A stretch of 64,000 nucleotides of DNA from JABDQW01 sp942492025 (lineage in GTDB: Bacteria > Pseudomonadota > Gammaproteobacteria > SZUA-229): positions 62,001 to 126,000 of the forward strand of contig CALODJ010000006.1 of NCBI GenBank assembly GCA_942492025.1. The letters are read 5' to 3'. The notes beneath the pieces are model-generated. The model saw only the letters and a list, made by a program, of their open reading frames with translations, was not told the DNA's origin and did not search any database. Positions 34,841 to 42,608 of this stretch are shown in pieces; position 1 is the first letter of the stretch; each line of letters opens with the position of its first letter. A program made the position numbers and the translations under genes.

Positions 34841-35251
34841 ATGAAGAAACATTATTTATATTTGGCATTAGGCTTATTGTTTTCCACTTCTGGTGCTCTG
34901 GCTGAAGAGAATGGAGAATTTCTGATAATGAAATTTTGTGCCAGTTGCCACGTGCTTGAAGGAAAACCAACTATAGCGCCCCCAATTTTTGCAGTAAAGA
35001 TTCATGTTAAACGAGCTTATACTAGCCGTGCTGCATTTGTGCAACGAATTGTTGATTGGGTTGAACATCCAGATGAAACAATTGCTTTGATGCCTGGCGC
35101 AGTTAATAGATTTGGTGTAATGCCAAAATTACCTTACAAAAACGAAGATGTGAGAAAGATAGCAGAATATATATACGATACAGATTTTAAAGTGCCAGAA
35201 TGGTATCGGAAACATTATAAACAAAAGCATGGCGTTGAACCTAATCATTAA
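34841..35251 (+). CDS. exported cytochrome c, cassette
   Basis: The 136-residue protein has a signal peptide ending near ALAEENG. The haem motif CASCH lies at about residue 34 and the likely methionine ligand in FGVMPKL. Such a small periplasmic electron carrier is unusual among cassette products. It needs the host's cytochrome c maturation system, which the native multihaem cytochromes imply is present. Confidence 0.85.
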   Translation: MKKHYLYLALGLLFSTSGALAEENGEFLIMKFCASCHVLEGKPTIAPPIFAVKIHVKRAYTSRAAFVQRIVDWVEHPDETIALMPGAVNRFGVMPKLPYKNEDVRKIAEYIYDTDFKVPEWYRKHYKQKHGVEPNH

Positions 35252-35259
35252 TTTAAATA

Positions 35260-35322
35260 AGATTCCAAATCGTTCAAGCGTGGCCTCCGCTTCGCTGCGG
35301 CCGCTTAACACGAACGTTAGGT
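35260..35322 (+). repeat. attC site 23
   Basis: It ends GTTAGGT (35316-35322). The 5' box is degenerate (TTCCAAATCG for AACAAATCG), but the GCGTGGCC...GGCCGCTTAACACG arms are good. Confidence 0.78.
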
Positions 35323-35328
35323 ATACAA

Positions 35329-35763
35329 ATGAGCAACATTGAAATATTTAATAGTTTTGCAGAAGCATTCGAAGATGCGGTGAAAGATGACAACTGGATT
35401 AGGCTTGAAAAATATCTTGCAGAAGATGCAACGTATTTGAATGTTGGCGGTCCGGATCAAAAATGTAAGGGTCGAGATGCAATCATTGCCTTTCTGAAGT
35501 CAGACGTCTCGAAAACTGATAGGCGATTCGATACACGTAGTCTTATTGCGCTCACTCCACCAGTTGCAGATGGGGAGCGTCTTGCTCGGCAATGGTGTTG
35601 CACTTATACATTAGCTGAGGCACCTGATCTTGTCGTAAATGGTGAGGCGAGATATCTCTTTGAGAACGGTCTCATAAAAGAGATTGAAGAAGAGGTAACG
35701 AGAGATTCTATGCAGAATGTCGGGGAATGGATGGAAAAGTATGGTGGCAGACTACATGCCTAA
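35329..35763 (+). CDS. SnoaL/NTF2-like protein, cassette
   Basis: The protein is 144 residues. The N-terminal FNSFAEAFEDAVKDDNWIRL helix, YLAEDATYLNVGG and KGRDAIIAFLK elements, and final NVGEWMEKYG helix match the SnoaL-like/NTF2 fold. The ATG lies six bases after attC 23. Substrate unknown. Confidence 0.8.
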   Translation: MSNIEIFNSFAEAFEDAVKDDNWIRLEKYLAEDATYLNVGGPDQKCKGRDAIIAFLKSDVSKTDRRFDTRSLIALTPPVADGERLARQWCCTYTLAEAPDLVVNGEARYLFENGLIKEIEEEVTRDSMQNVGEWMEKYGGRLHA

Positions 35764-35843
35764 CAAGTCAATTAAGTGCGCACACAAAGAGCGTGTGCTG
35801 GGCGCTGCGCGCTTTATCTGCCCCCATAACTCGAATGTTATAC
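35757..35843 (+). repeat. attC site 24
   Basis: It runs from GCCTAACAAGTCA to GTTATAC (35837-35843) with a GCGCACACAAAGAGCGTGTGC stem. Confidence 0.88.
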
Positions 35844-35861
35844 ATGAAATTTGAGTGCATT

Positions 35862-36719
35862 ATGAAAAGAATCTTATTGGCTGGATCAACGGGTTACTTG
35901 GGAAGCTATATTGCAAAGGAACTTCACAAAAGACCCTTCTTTTTTAGAGCGATTGCTCGAAGCCCTGATAAGCTTGAGAAAAATGGTATTAAAGCAGCCG
36001 AAATACTTAAGGCAGAATTGACTGATCCAGATTCCGTCAAAGAATGCTGCAAAGATATCGATGTAGTTATTTCAACAGTTGGCATTACAAGGCAAAAAGA
36101 TGGGCTTACCTATATGGATGTAGATTATCAAGCCAATATGAATTTGCTGAAAGAAGCGAAAAAAAGTGGAGTTAAGAAATTTATTTATGTTTCAGTCCTA
36201 AATGGTGAAAAGCTTAGAAATTTAAAAATATGCGACGCAAAAGAAATGTTTGTTGAGCAATTGAAAAAGTCAGGGATAGATTATTGTATTGTCCGCCCAA
36301 ATGGCTTTTTCTCTGATATGTCAGAATTTTATAACATGGCAAAAAGGGGGCGAATATATCTTTTTGGAAATGGAGAGTTAAGATCTAATCCAATCCACGG
36401 TGAAGATTTGGCAGTTGTTTGCGTAGATGCGATCGATATGTCTGATAAAGAAATTCAAATTGGTGGCCCCGAAACACTCACTCAAAATGAGATTGCATCG
36501 ATAGCCTTTGATATTTTAGGCAAAAAACCGAAAATAACTCATATTCCGGATTGGGTAAGAGTTGCAATTCTTAAGTTGGTAAGATTACTTACTGAAAGCA
36601 AAGTTTATGGACCTATTGAATTTTTCATGACAGTCATGGCGATAGACATGCTTGCCCCTGAATATGGTAAACACACGTTAGAAGAATATTTCACGATTTT
36701 GAACAATCCCAATGTATAA
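35862..36719 (+). CDS. NmrA/SDR-type NAD(P)-binding protein, cassette
   Basis: The 285-residue atypical short-chain dehydrogenase has the Rossmann motif LLAGSTGYLGSYIAKEL at the start, DVVISTVG in the middle and the C-terminal substrate region NPIHGEDLA. The usual catalytic YxxxK is not evident, which fits NmrA-like members that bind but may not oxidise. I choose ATG 35862; an ATG at 35844 would add six residues. It is one of the longer cassette products here. Confidence 0.82.
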   Translation: MKRILLAGSTGYLGSYIAKELHKRPFFFRAIARSPDKLEKNGIKAAEILKAELTDPDSVKECCKDIDVVISTVGITRQKDGLTYMDVDYQANMNLLKEAKKSGVKKFIYVSVLNGEKLRNLKICDAKEMFVEQLKKSGIDYCIVRPNGFFSDMSEFYNMAKRGRIYLFGNGELRSNPIHGEDLAVVCVDAIDMSDKEIQIGGPETLTQNEIASIAFDILGKKPKITHIPDWVRVAILKLVRLLTESKVYGPIEFFMTVMAIDMLAPEYGKHTLEEYFTILNNPNV

Positions 36720-36801
36720 CAACCGCTTGCACACGGATCACAATAAAACTGCGCTCGTCCCTCGCTCCGCATTTTGTGCCCGGTGAAGCGGGACGTTATG
36801 T
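36714..36801 (+). repeat. attC site 25
   Basis: It runs from GTATAACAACCGC to GTTATGT (36795-36801) with the loop GCGCTCGTCCCTCGCTCCGC. Confidence 0.9.
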
Positions 36802-36831
36802 TTATAAAGAAAAAACAATAGGGAGAGCGTA

Positions 36832-37266
36832 ATGAGCAATGAAACTGTGAGAGGAGTTCATTGGAGTTTTTGGTGGGTAAGTGTATTTGCACTACTTTGG
36901 AATGCTGGTGGAGCGATAAATTATCTTATGCAGACAAACCTAGAGTTTGTCTCTACGCTACCTGAAACGCACCGCGCAATAATAGAAGGCAGGCCAACAT
37001 GGGCTACCGGAGGATTTGCCATAGGTGTTTTTGGTGGTGTAATTGGATGTCTACTGCTTTTACTTAGAAAATCAGTCGCATACTATATCTTTATCATTTC
37101 TTTGTTAGGTATTATTATTACAATGATACATACGATCAATGTAGCCAGTTCAAAAATCAGTTTTAGTGCTGGTGAAACCGTTGTGATGATTTTGCTGCCA
37201 TTAATTGTTGCCGTTTTATTGATATTGTATACAAAATTGGTTATGGGTAAGAACTGGGTTAACTAA
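36832..37266 (+). CDS. four-helix membrane protein, cassette
   Basis: The 144-residue protein has four transmembrane helices and the loop motif LPETHRAIIEGRPTWATGGFA between helices 1 and 2. Similar small membrane proteins are common and uncharacterised. A good GGGAGAG ribosome site precedes the ATG. Confidence 0.72.
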   Translation: MSNETVRGVHWSFWWVSVFALLWNAGGAINYLMQTNLEFVSTLPETHRAIIEGRPTWATGGFAIGVFGGVIGCLLLLLRKSVAYYIFIISLLGIIITMIHTINVASSKISFSAGETVVMILLPLIVAVLLILYTKLVMGKNWVN

Positions 37267-37280
37267 TGTCTATATGAACG

Positions 37281-37366
37281 GGAAACATAAAAAGATGCGC
37301 CAGCTCAACTCCCTTCTGTCGTCTGGGACCGCTAAACAGCGTCGGCCCCTTAGCCAGGCTTTATAT
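37281..37366 (+). repeat. degenerate attC site 26
   Basis: It lies where an attC is expected, with ACATAAAAAGATG at the 5' side and CTTTATATG in place of the 3' GTTATATG box. Both boxes are mutated, so it is probably inactive. Confidence 0.5.
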
Positions 37367-37387
37367 GAATTCTAAGGAGAAGTAATC

Positions 37388-37645
37388 GTGATTAAACATC
37401 TTTTATTAATAGCTATTTTAATCTTCTCAAATAATACACTAGCAAATGACGATTGGGAGTATCAGGTTATTTTTCTACCTGGCCCAGCAGCTGGCGCGAA
37501 AGTTGTTCAACAATCTCACGGTGGTTATCTAGATACAACAAAAACAGACATACTTAATAAACTTGCTACGAAAGGCTGGGAACTGGTTTCTGTTTCTGCA
37601 ACATCTGGAGAGAATCATGCTGTTTATCTCCGTAGAAAGAAATAG
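37388..37645 (+). CDS. small exported protein, DUF4177-like, cassette
   Basis: The 85-residue protein has a GTG start after AAGGAGAAG and a signal peptide ending near NTLAND. The mature part WEYQVIFLPG...LNKLATKGWELVSVSA matches the small DUF4177 fold pattern. Function unknown. Confidence 0.65.
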   Translation: MIKHLLLIAILIFSNNTLANDDWEYQVIFLPGPAAGAKVVQQSHGGYLDTTKTDILNKLATKGWELVSVSATSGENHAVYLRRKK

Positions 37646-37652
37646 CAAACAA

Positions 37653-37717
37653 CATATAACAAATCGCTCAACAACGGACGCTCCTAATCGTCGCGCCCAT
37701 TAGCTCATCCGTTATGT
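37653..37717 (+). repeat. attC site 27
   Basis: It runs from ATATAACAAATCG to GTTATGT (37711-37717) and is related to attC 1 and attC 8 (GGACGCTCC...GCGCCCATTAGCTC). Confidence 0.9.
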
Positions 37718-37735
37718 TCAAAATTATGTAAATCT

Positions 37736-38086
37736 ATGATTAATCGAGCAGCAGTAATACTCAGGTATAAAGAGCCAGCAGTTGCATGGATAAATGAGGC
37801 GGATCCGTTCAATGACAATCCAGGAATCTCTATCGAATCCGCAAATGAGGAACGAACGGTTTATCTGATTAGAGATAGAGACGCAGATACTCCGGCAGAT
37901 GTGGAGGAGTGGATAAAACTCAACTATGACGTTCTCTTTGAATCTGAACTCGATGGCTGGTACACAGATGAAAGACTGTGGCCAAAAAATCGAAGCATCA
38001 AACTATTTCGTAAATGGTTTGATGTAGAGTGTCACACTGTAATAGTGGATACTGTTGAGTCACCTATTGAAGACGATCAAACATAA
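37736..38086 (+). CDS. conserved hypothetical acidic protein, cassette
   Basis: The 116-residue cytosolic protein is strongly acidic, with the motif ADTPADVEEWIKLNYDVLFESEL and a tryptophan-rich end. It resembles a widespread hypothetical family often met in mobile DNA, but I cannot name a function. Confidence 0.62.
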   Translation: MINRAAVILRYKEPAVAWINEADPFNDNPGISIESANEERTVYLIRDRDADTPADVEEWIKLNYDVLFESELDGWYTDERLWPKNRSIKLFRKWFDVECHTVIVDTVESPIEDDQT

Positions 38087-38147
38087 CAAACACATCAAAT
38101 AAGCCTCACCCTATCGGGCTCGGCGCCACACAGCTTAAACGTTATGT
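38081..38147 (+). repeat. attC site 28
   Basis: It runs from ACATAACAAACAC to GTTATGT (38141-38147). Confidence 0.87.
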
Positions 38148-38177
38148 GCAAGAAGAAAATATGGGTAGAAAAATATT

Positions 38178-38501
38178 ATGCCAATAAACATAGACAATTT
38201 ATCAGAAGACGAATTGATAGAATTAAATCACAAAATTGTAGAGCGTCTTAAGTTTTTAGAGAGCCTGCACGCTCACAACGACATGATGCAATTTAGCCCC
38301 GGTGAACAAGTCTCTTTTGAACCCCCTGGCAGAGGTAGACAGATTGGCACGCTTGTCAAATTTAACAAAAAGACAGTTACCGTGATTACTGAAACTGGGC
38401 AGAAATGGAATGTGTCGCCCCACTTGCTAAGCAAAGTAAAAAATGTAAAGGCAAAAACCAAAGCTACAGGTCAGGTTATTGATTTACGTGGCAAGAAATA
38501 A
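38178..38501 (+). CDS. conserved hypothetical protein with SH3/KOW-like barrel, cassette
   Basis: The protein is 107 residues. An N-terminal helix (SEDELIELNHKIVERLKFLESL) is followed by a small barrel-like stretch (FSPGEQVSFEPPG, RQIGTLVKFNKKTVTVIT) and a basic tail. The barrel pattern recalls KOW or SH3-like nucleic-acid-binding modules. Function not established. Confidence 0.65.
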   Translation: MPINIDNLSEDELIELNHKIVERLKFLESLHAHNDMMQFSPGEQVSFEPPGRGRQIGTLVKFNKKTVTVITETGQKWNVSPHLLSKVKNVKAKTKATGQVIDLRGKK

Positions 38502-38503
38502 AG

Positions 38504-38593
38504 CACATAACAAGTCATTTAAAACCGCAGGGCAAAAAGCGCCCTGCTCAGACGCCGCATAAAGCGCGGCGCCACTTAATTCTATCGTTATGC
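38504..38593 (+). repeat. attC site 29
   Basis: It runs from ACATAACAAGTCA to GTTATGC (38587-38593) with two nested stems (GCAGGGC...GCCCTGC and GCCGCATAAAGCGCGGC). Confidence 0.9.
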
Positions 38594-38658
38594 GTATGAA
38601 GAAGATAGCTACTCACAAAACACATACACGTAATCACAAACCAGGGGGGATTGATATC

Positions 38659-39051
38659 ATGACAACGCAAACATCAGATATTCACTCTAGCATCCGTGCG
38701 CTTTCAGATAACTTTGAGTCAACTTTCTCTACCGGAGACGTAACTAAGATAGCTGGGTTTTATACAGAGGACGCCATGTTATTACCGGCAGGATTCGATT
38801 TTGTCAGAGGCAGACAAGATATTAAAGAATTTTGGCAATCGGCCATAAACATGGGTATAAAATACATCAAGATCGATATTATAGAAGTAGAACAGCATGA
38901 TGATACAGCGATTGAGATGAGTAACTACACCCTCGGTGGTCCGGATAAACAGGTGATCGACGCAGGTAAAGGCATTGTGATATGGAAGAATACGGGTGAT
39001 GCTTGGAAGATGTATCGAGATATTTGGAATAGTAGTTTAGATCAACAATAA
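38659..39051 (+). CDS. DUF4440/SgcJ-type NTF2-like protein, cassette
   Basis: The start MTTQTSDIHSSIRAL (38659) follows CAGGGGGGAT and gives 130 residues. FYTEDAMLLPAGFDFVRGRQ and KMYRDIWNSS match the SgcJ/EcaC-type DUF4440 fold. A longer reading starts inside attC 29 and is rejected. Substrate unknown. Confidence 0.8.
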   Translation: MTTQTSDIHSSIRALSDNFESTFSTGDVTKIAGFYTEDAMLLPAGFDFVRGRQDIKEFWQSAINMGIKYIKIDIIEVEQHDDTAIEMSNYTLGGPDKQVIDAGKGIVIWKNTGDAWKMYRDIWNSSLDQQ

Positions 39052-39097
39052 ATCTGAGAGTTTGAGTCTTGGTTAGTGTATTCTCACGGCAAAAAGC

Positions 39098-39187
39098 GCA
39101 TAATAATTCGTCCAACTTGTCCCATAAAAACGCCGTTTCGCTACGCTACACTCTACTTTCGCGGCCAAGTTAACTCAAGCGTTAGAG
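39098..39187 (+). repeat. attC site 30
   Basis: It ends GTTAGAG (39181-39187). The 5' box reads CATAATAATTCG (AAT for AAC). The loop includes CGCTACGCTACAC. Confidence 0.72.
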
Positions 39188-39242
39188 TACTTAGGGATAA
39201 CACTATGTCAGATGATGACAATGACGAGCCAATAGAAAGTAA

Positions 39243-39329
39243 CAATGTGAAAAAATCAATCTCTCTAAAAGCGAACGTAATGATTTAGCCATATTTACTT
39301 CGCTACTTGTTAAACAGTATGGTGGTTAG
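39243..39329 (+). pseudogene. C-terminal remnant of a RelE/HigB-type toxin
   Basis: In this frame the sequence reads NLSKSERNDLAIFTSLLVKQ, then YGG and a stop at 39327. This is the usual C-terminus of the toxin encoded just upstream of NadS-type antitoxins. The rest of the toxin is missing. An overlapping short frame (ATG 39205) has no support. It is followed two bases later by the antitoxin start. Confidence 0.55.
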
Positions 39330-39330
39330 T

Positions 39331-39617
39331 ATGGGTAAAGCATTTGACAGTATTAAACAGGGCCTTGATGAAGCACTGGAATTTTCTAAAGGTAAAAAGG
39401 GCAAGGCAGTTGTGCATGAATTTGCAGCAGTCGATGTAAAGAATATACGTGCCAAGGTAGGCATGTCTCAAAACGAATTTGCATCAGCTTTTGGTATTAG
39501 TGTTAGCACCCTTCGACATTGGGAGCGTAGTGACAGAACCCCTCATGGTCCTCTTTAGTCTTGCTTAACGTTGTAGCAAAGGAGCCAAAAGCTGTCCTGA
39601 AGGCATTAAGCAAGTGA
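39331..39617 (+). pseudogene. NadS/HigA-type antitoxin with a frameshift
   Basis: From ATG 39331 the frame encodes MGKAFDSIKQGLDEAL and a helix-turn-helix (KVGMSQNEFASAFGISVSTL, then RHWERSDRTPHGP). It then hits an early stop at 39558. The next frame continues LVLLNVVAKEPKAVLKALSK to a stop at 39615-39617, the expected ending of the family. A change of one or two bases near 39550 therefore broke it. With the toxin also truncated, the module is dead. Confidence 0.75.
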
Positions 39618-39618
39618 A

Positions 39619-39684
39619 TGCTAACAATACGCTCAACCAGACCGGCACAAAAGACGCGCCTCCTGGTTAGCTCAATCGTTAGGA
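39619..39684 (+). repeat. attC site 31
   Basis: It runs from TGCTAACAATACG to GTTAGGA (39678-39684). The interior ACCGGCACAAAAGACGCGCC matches attC 11 almost base for base. Confidence 0.9.
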
Positions 39685-39710
39685 CTGTGGAAGAGAGATC
39701 TAAATTTCGA

Positions 39711-40661
39711 ATGAATAATAGAACGCTATATGCGATTTTAGGTATACCGCTTACACCTGTTAGCCATACTGAGAAATTGGTATCAGCTTTAGGCGGTTTT
39801 GTAGCGATTCTTGGCATATCGATTATTAGCTATTGGGTAGTTGGCTCTCATACGGCAGCAATAATCGTAGCATCTATGGGAGCGTCCGCCGTTTTATTGT
39901 TTGCCGTTCCACATGGTCAATTATCACAACCTTGGCCGGTTTTTGGTGGACATATTATTTCAGCGATCATTGGAGTTGCCTGTGCCGACTTGCTTGCTAA
40001 TGAAGTATTGGCTGCCAGTTTAGCGGTAGGTGCAGCAATTGGCGTCATGTATTACTTGCGATGCGTTCATCCACCTGGAGGCGCAACTGCTTTGTCTGCT
40101 GTCATTGGTGGTGAGGCAATAAATGAACTCGGATATCAGTTTGTGATAACGCCGGTATTAATAAATGTTCTGATCATCCTGTCAATCGGAGTGCTTTTTA
40201 ACGCCTTGTTTCACTGGCGACGATACCCTTCTTTTTTACATGAAAAGACTAAAGTTAATGATAAAGCTCAAGTTTCTGGTATTGCACATGAGGATTTTGT
40301 TTATGCACTCAGTCAAATTGATTCATTCATTGATATAAACGAGCATGATCTTTTGCGGATATATGATTTTGTCACAAAAAAGTTACAGAATTCTTCGTTA
40401 ACGCCAGAAAGCTTGGTTGTTGGGGGATGTTATTCCAATGGGAAATACGGGAAAGACTGGTCAGTACGTCAAATTGTTGATGAGTCTGAACAGAAAAACA
40501 CAGTGGATGGGCTCATAATCTATAAAGTAGTTGCAGGCAATGGTAGGCGAAGCTCTGGCTATTCAACGAAAAGTGATTTTCTTTCTTGGGCAAAGCATAA
40601 AGTCATGCGAGATGAAGAAAACTGGAAACGAATAGATGATTCTACTCAACTCTTGCCCTAA
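39711..40661 (+). CDS. HPP-family membrane protein, cassette
   Basis: The 316-residue protein has five or six helices in the first 180 residues with the HPP signature YLRCVHPPGGATALSAV, then a soluble C-terminal domain (about residues 185-316). HPP proteins are integral membrane proteins, one plant member being linked to nitrite transport; bacterial roles are unclear. I choose the ATG at 39711, and a GTG at 39687 is an alternative. It is the longest complete cassette gene here. Confidence 0.85.
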   Translation: MNNRTLYAILGIPLTPVSHTEKLVSALGGFVAILGISIISYWVVGSHTAAIIVASMGASAVLLFAVPHGQLSQPWPVFGGHIISAIIGVACADLLANEVLAASLAVGAAIGVMYYLRCVHPPGGATALSAVIGGEAINELGYQFVITPVLINVLIILSIGVLFNALFHWRRYPSFLHEKTKVNDKAQVSGIAHEDFVYALSQIDSFIDINEHDLLRIYDFVTKKLQNSSLTPESLVVGGCYSNGKYGKDWSVRQIVDESEQKNTVDGLIIYKVVAGNGRRSSGYSTKSDFLSWAKHKVMRDEENWKRIDDSTQLLP

Positions 40662-40742
40662 CAATCACATCCACTCGGGCGCCCAAGAGCACCACTCGCT
40701 CCTCGCTAAGCTTTTTTCTGCCAGTGATTTGAAGCGTTAACT
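40657..40742 (+). repeat. attC site 32
   Basis: It runs from CCCTAACAATCAC to GTTAACT (40736-40742) with a CACTCGCTCCTCGCTAAG loop. Confidence 0.87.
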
Positions 40743-40778
40743 ATTTCTTTGAGAAGAACAACCAGAGGTTTGTAGACT

Positions 40779-41279
40779 ATGGAGAATCTAGTACAATATT
40801 TGCTTGACGAAGCATCTCTTTGGGTGCCGAGAGTAATCGGAGTTGCGGTTATTTTCGTTGTGTTCTTTATCCTTGCGAAAATAGTAAGAAGAATAATCAC
40901 TAGTGCCGCTGATAGATTGAATTTTGAGGGAGATCTCACTTCGATACTTGCACGCACAAGCAGTATTACCCTTATAATCTTTGGCTTTGTTACTGCGCTC
41001 GGAACGTTAGGTATTAATGTATCCGCGATAGTGGCCGGTCTGGGGTTGACGGGATTTGCACTTGGCTTCGCTCTGAAAGATTCTATTTCCAATCTTCTTT
41101 CTGGCGTCCTCATCTTGCTATATCGACCATTCCAGACAGGAAATCGTATAAGGATATCGGGCTACGAGGGCACTGTTATTTCTATTGACCTGAGATACAC
41201 GGAGCTTGAGTCTGACGGGAATAAGGTTCTCATTCCGAACTCAAAACTATTCACGGATCCGGTCACTGTTCTTCAGTAG
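40779..41279 (+). CDS. short MscS-type mechanosensitive channel, cassette
   Basis: The 166-residue protein has two N-terminal helices, the pore-lining helix GLGLTGFALGFALKDSISNL and the beta domain (FQTGNRIRISGYEGTVISID, IPNSKLFTDPV). It ends where MscS proteins normally continue into the alpha/beta C-terminal cage, about 90 residues short. It may form a minimal channel. A membrane-tension valve in a cassette could protect against osmotic downshock. Confidence 0.87.
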   Translation: MENLVQYLLDEASLWVPRVIGVAVIFVVFFILAKIVRRIITSAADRLNFEGDLTSILARTSSITLIIFGFVTALGTLGINVSAIVAGLGLTGFALGFALKDSISNLLSGVLILLYRPFQTGNRIRISGYEGTVISIDLRYTELESDGNKVLIPNSKLFTDPVTVLQ

Positions 41280-41312
41280 CGGCAATCGATAATTTTGTGA
41301 TCCTGAGGAAAA

Positions 41313-41371
41313 TAGCTAACCAGGCACTGCACCCGACCTCGTACGTCGGCGGGTGAGCTTCGCCGTTATAC
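41313..41371 (+). repeat. attC site 33
   Basis: It runs from AGCTAACCAGGCA to GTTATAC (41365-41371) with CACCCGACC...GGCGGGTGAG arms. Confidence 0.85.
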
Positions 41372-41408
41372 GGCTTGACTGTGTTGCGCTACGTGCTACG
41401 CTTCTCAA

Positions 41409-41685
41409 ATGATAAAATCCTTCAAGCATAATGGCTTAGAAAGATTCTATACCTCTGGCAGTACAAAAGGCATCCAGGCTAATCATGCTAAAAAGCTTCA
41501 GATGCAGCTAGCTGCTCCGGACACTGCCCATCACATTGAACCTTGATATCCCGGGCTATCGGCTACACTTGCTCAAGGGCAGCCACAAAGGCATATGGTC
41601 AATTACCGTAAACGCAAACTGGCGCATCACCTTCGAGTTCTCCGACGTAAATGTTTATATTGTAAATTATGAGGACTATCACTAA
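41409..41685 (+). pseudogene. higB: HigB-type toxin with a frameshift
   Basis: ATG 41409 begins MIKSFKHNGLERFYTSGSTK, a typical HigB start, but the frame stops at about 41543. The neighbouring frame resumes LDIPGYRLHLLKGSHKGIWS and continues to WRITFEF and NYEDYH, ending in a TAA that overlaps the higA start (TAATG). One base has been lost near 41540. Functional HigB is a ribosome-dependent mRNA endonuclease; this one cannot be made intact. Confidence 0.85.
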
Positions 41686-41936
41686 TGGCTATGCACAACC
41701 CGCCACATCCCGGCGAATTTATACAGGCTACCTATATGGAGCCTTTTGATTTAAGTTGCCGCTTTTTAGCTGCAAAGCTCAACGTAGCCGCCTCTACACT
41801 TAACAGGGTGCTAAGAAAGCAGAGTGGCGTCAGCCCTGAAAGCTGGTTGGCTATGCAGGATGCATATGATCTCTGGCAGGCAAAAAAACGTGTCAAGCTT
41901 GGCAGCGTTTACAAGGTTAATATTGATGCCGCATAA
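41685..41936 (+). CDS. higA: HigA-type antitoxin with an internal deletion
   Basis: The 83-residue Xre-type protein starts MAMHNPPHPGEFIQATYMEP. It runs through the helix-turn-helix to LNRVLRKQSGVSPESWLAMQ, then DAYDLWQAKK. Normal HigA proteins have about 14 more residues between the first SPE and SPESWLAMQ. Here the two SPE-like points are fused, as expected of an in-frame deletion between short repeats. DNA binding or toxin neutralisation may be lost. Confidence 0.82.
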   Translation: MAMHNPPHPGEFIQATYMEPFDLSCRFLAAKLNVAASTLNRVLRKQSGVSPESWLAMQDAYDLWQAKKRVKLGSVYKVNIDAA

Positions 41937-42000
41937 GTGCTCGTTCTAACCGTCGTTACGCTGTGCTTGTGTGTCATGACGAAAGACGAAAGTCTTTCTT

Positions 42001-42562
42001 GTTTTAGAGGCTTACAAACGAATTAAAGCGAACAAAGGTAGTGCCGGAGTGGATGCTCAAATTCTGACAGACTTTGAAGAAAATCTACAGGACAATCTCT
42101 ATAAGTTATGGAATCGTTTGTCATCAGGCAGTTATCAGCCGCCCCCTGTATTACGCGTAGAAATACCGAAATCGGATGGTGGTGTAAGACCATTGGATAT
42201 ACCGACCGTTTCAGATCGTATAGCCCAAATAGTCGTGAAGCTGCAAATTGAACCAGAACTGGAAAGGCACTTTCACCTCAGCTCTTATGGTTATAGGCCG
42301 GATAAGTCAGCACATCAAGCGTTGTTGTCGGCAAAAAAACGCTGTAACAAACGCGCGTAGGTGTTAGACATGGATACCAGGGATTCTTTGACGCAATTGA
42401 TCATGACCTGCTGATGCGGGCAGTGAATGTCACGTAAAAGAGACCTGGCATTTACTGTATATCCAGAGGTGGTTGAAAGCGCCGGTACAATATGCTGATG
42501 GACATAGGGAGGGTCGGCTGAAAGGAACCCCACAAGGAGGGGTCATTAGCCCCTTGCTTACT
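42001..42562 (+). pseudogene. group II intron reverse transcriptase remnant
   Basis: VLEAYKRIKANKGSAGVDAQ, VEIPKSDGGVRPLDIPTVSD and HLSSYGYRPDKSAHQALL are the N-terminal and finger blocks of LtrA-type reverse transcriptases. A frame break near 42356 follows, then FFDAIDHDLLMRAV, a second break, and YIQRWLKAPVQYADG to KGTPQGGVISPLL. The YADD catalytic box, maturase domain and intron RNA ends are absent. It sits inside what should be the attC of the higBA cassette. Some group II introns target attC sites. Confidence 0.85.
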
Positions 42563-42595
42563 CGACCTAATTTGCCGGTGAGTAAGGCGTTATGT
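42556..42595 (+). repeat. 3' half of attC site 34
   Basis: CTTACTCGACC...GGTGAGTAAGGC ends in GTTATGT (42589-42595). Its 5' half is displaced by the reverse-transcriptase remnant and may be the AT-poor stretch after the higA stop (41937-41980). Confidence 0.65.
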
Positions 42596-42608
42596 TTGAA
42601 AAAAAGCT

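Noticed and set aside
42001..42595. A functional retron or diversity-generating element at the reverse transcriptase
   Set aside because: The RT lacks the YADD box and has at least two frame breaks. No msr/msd-like or template-repeat structure is visible.
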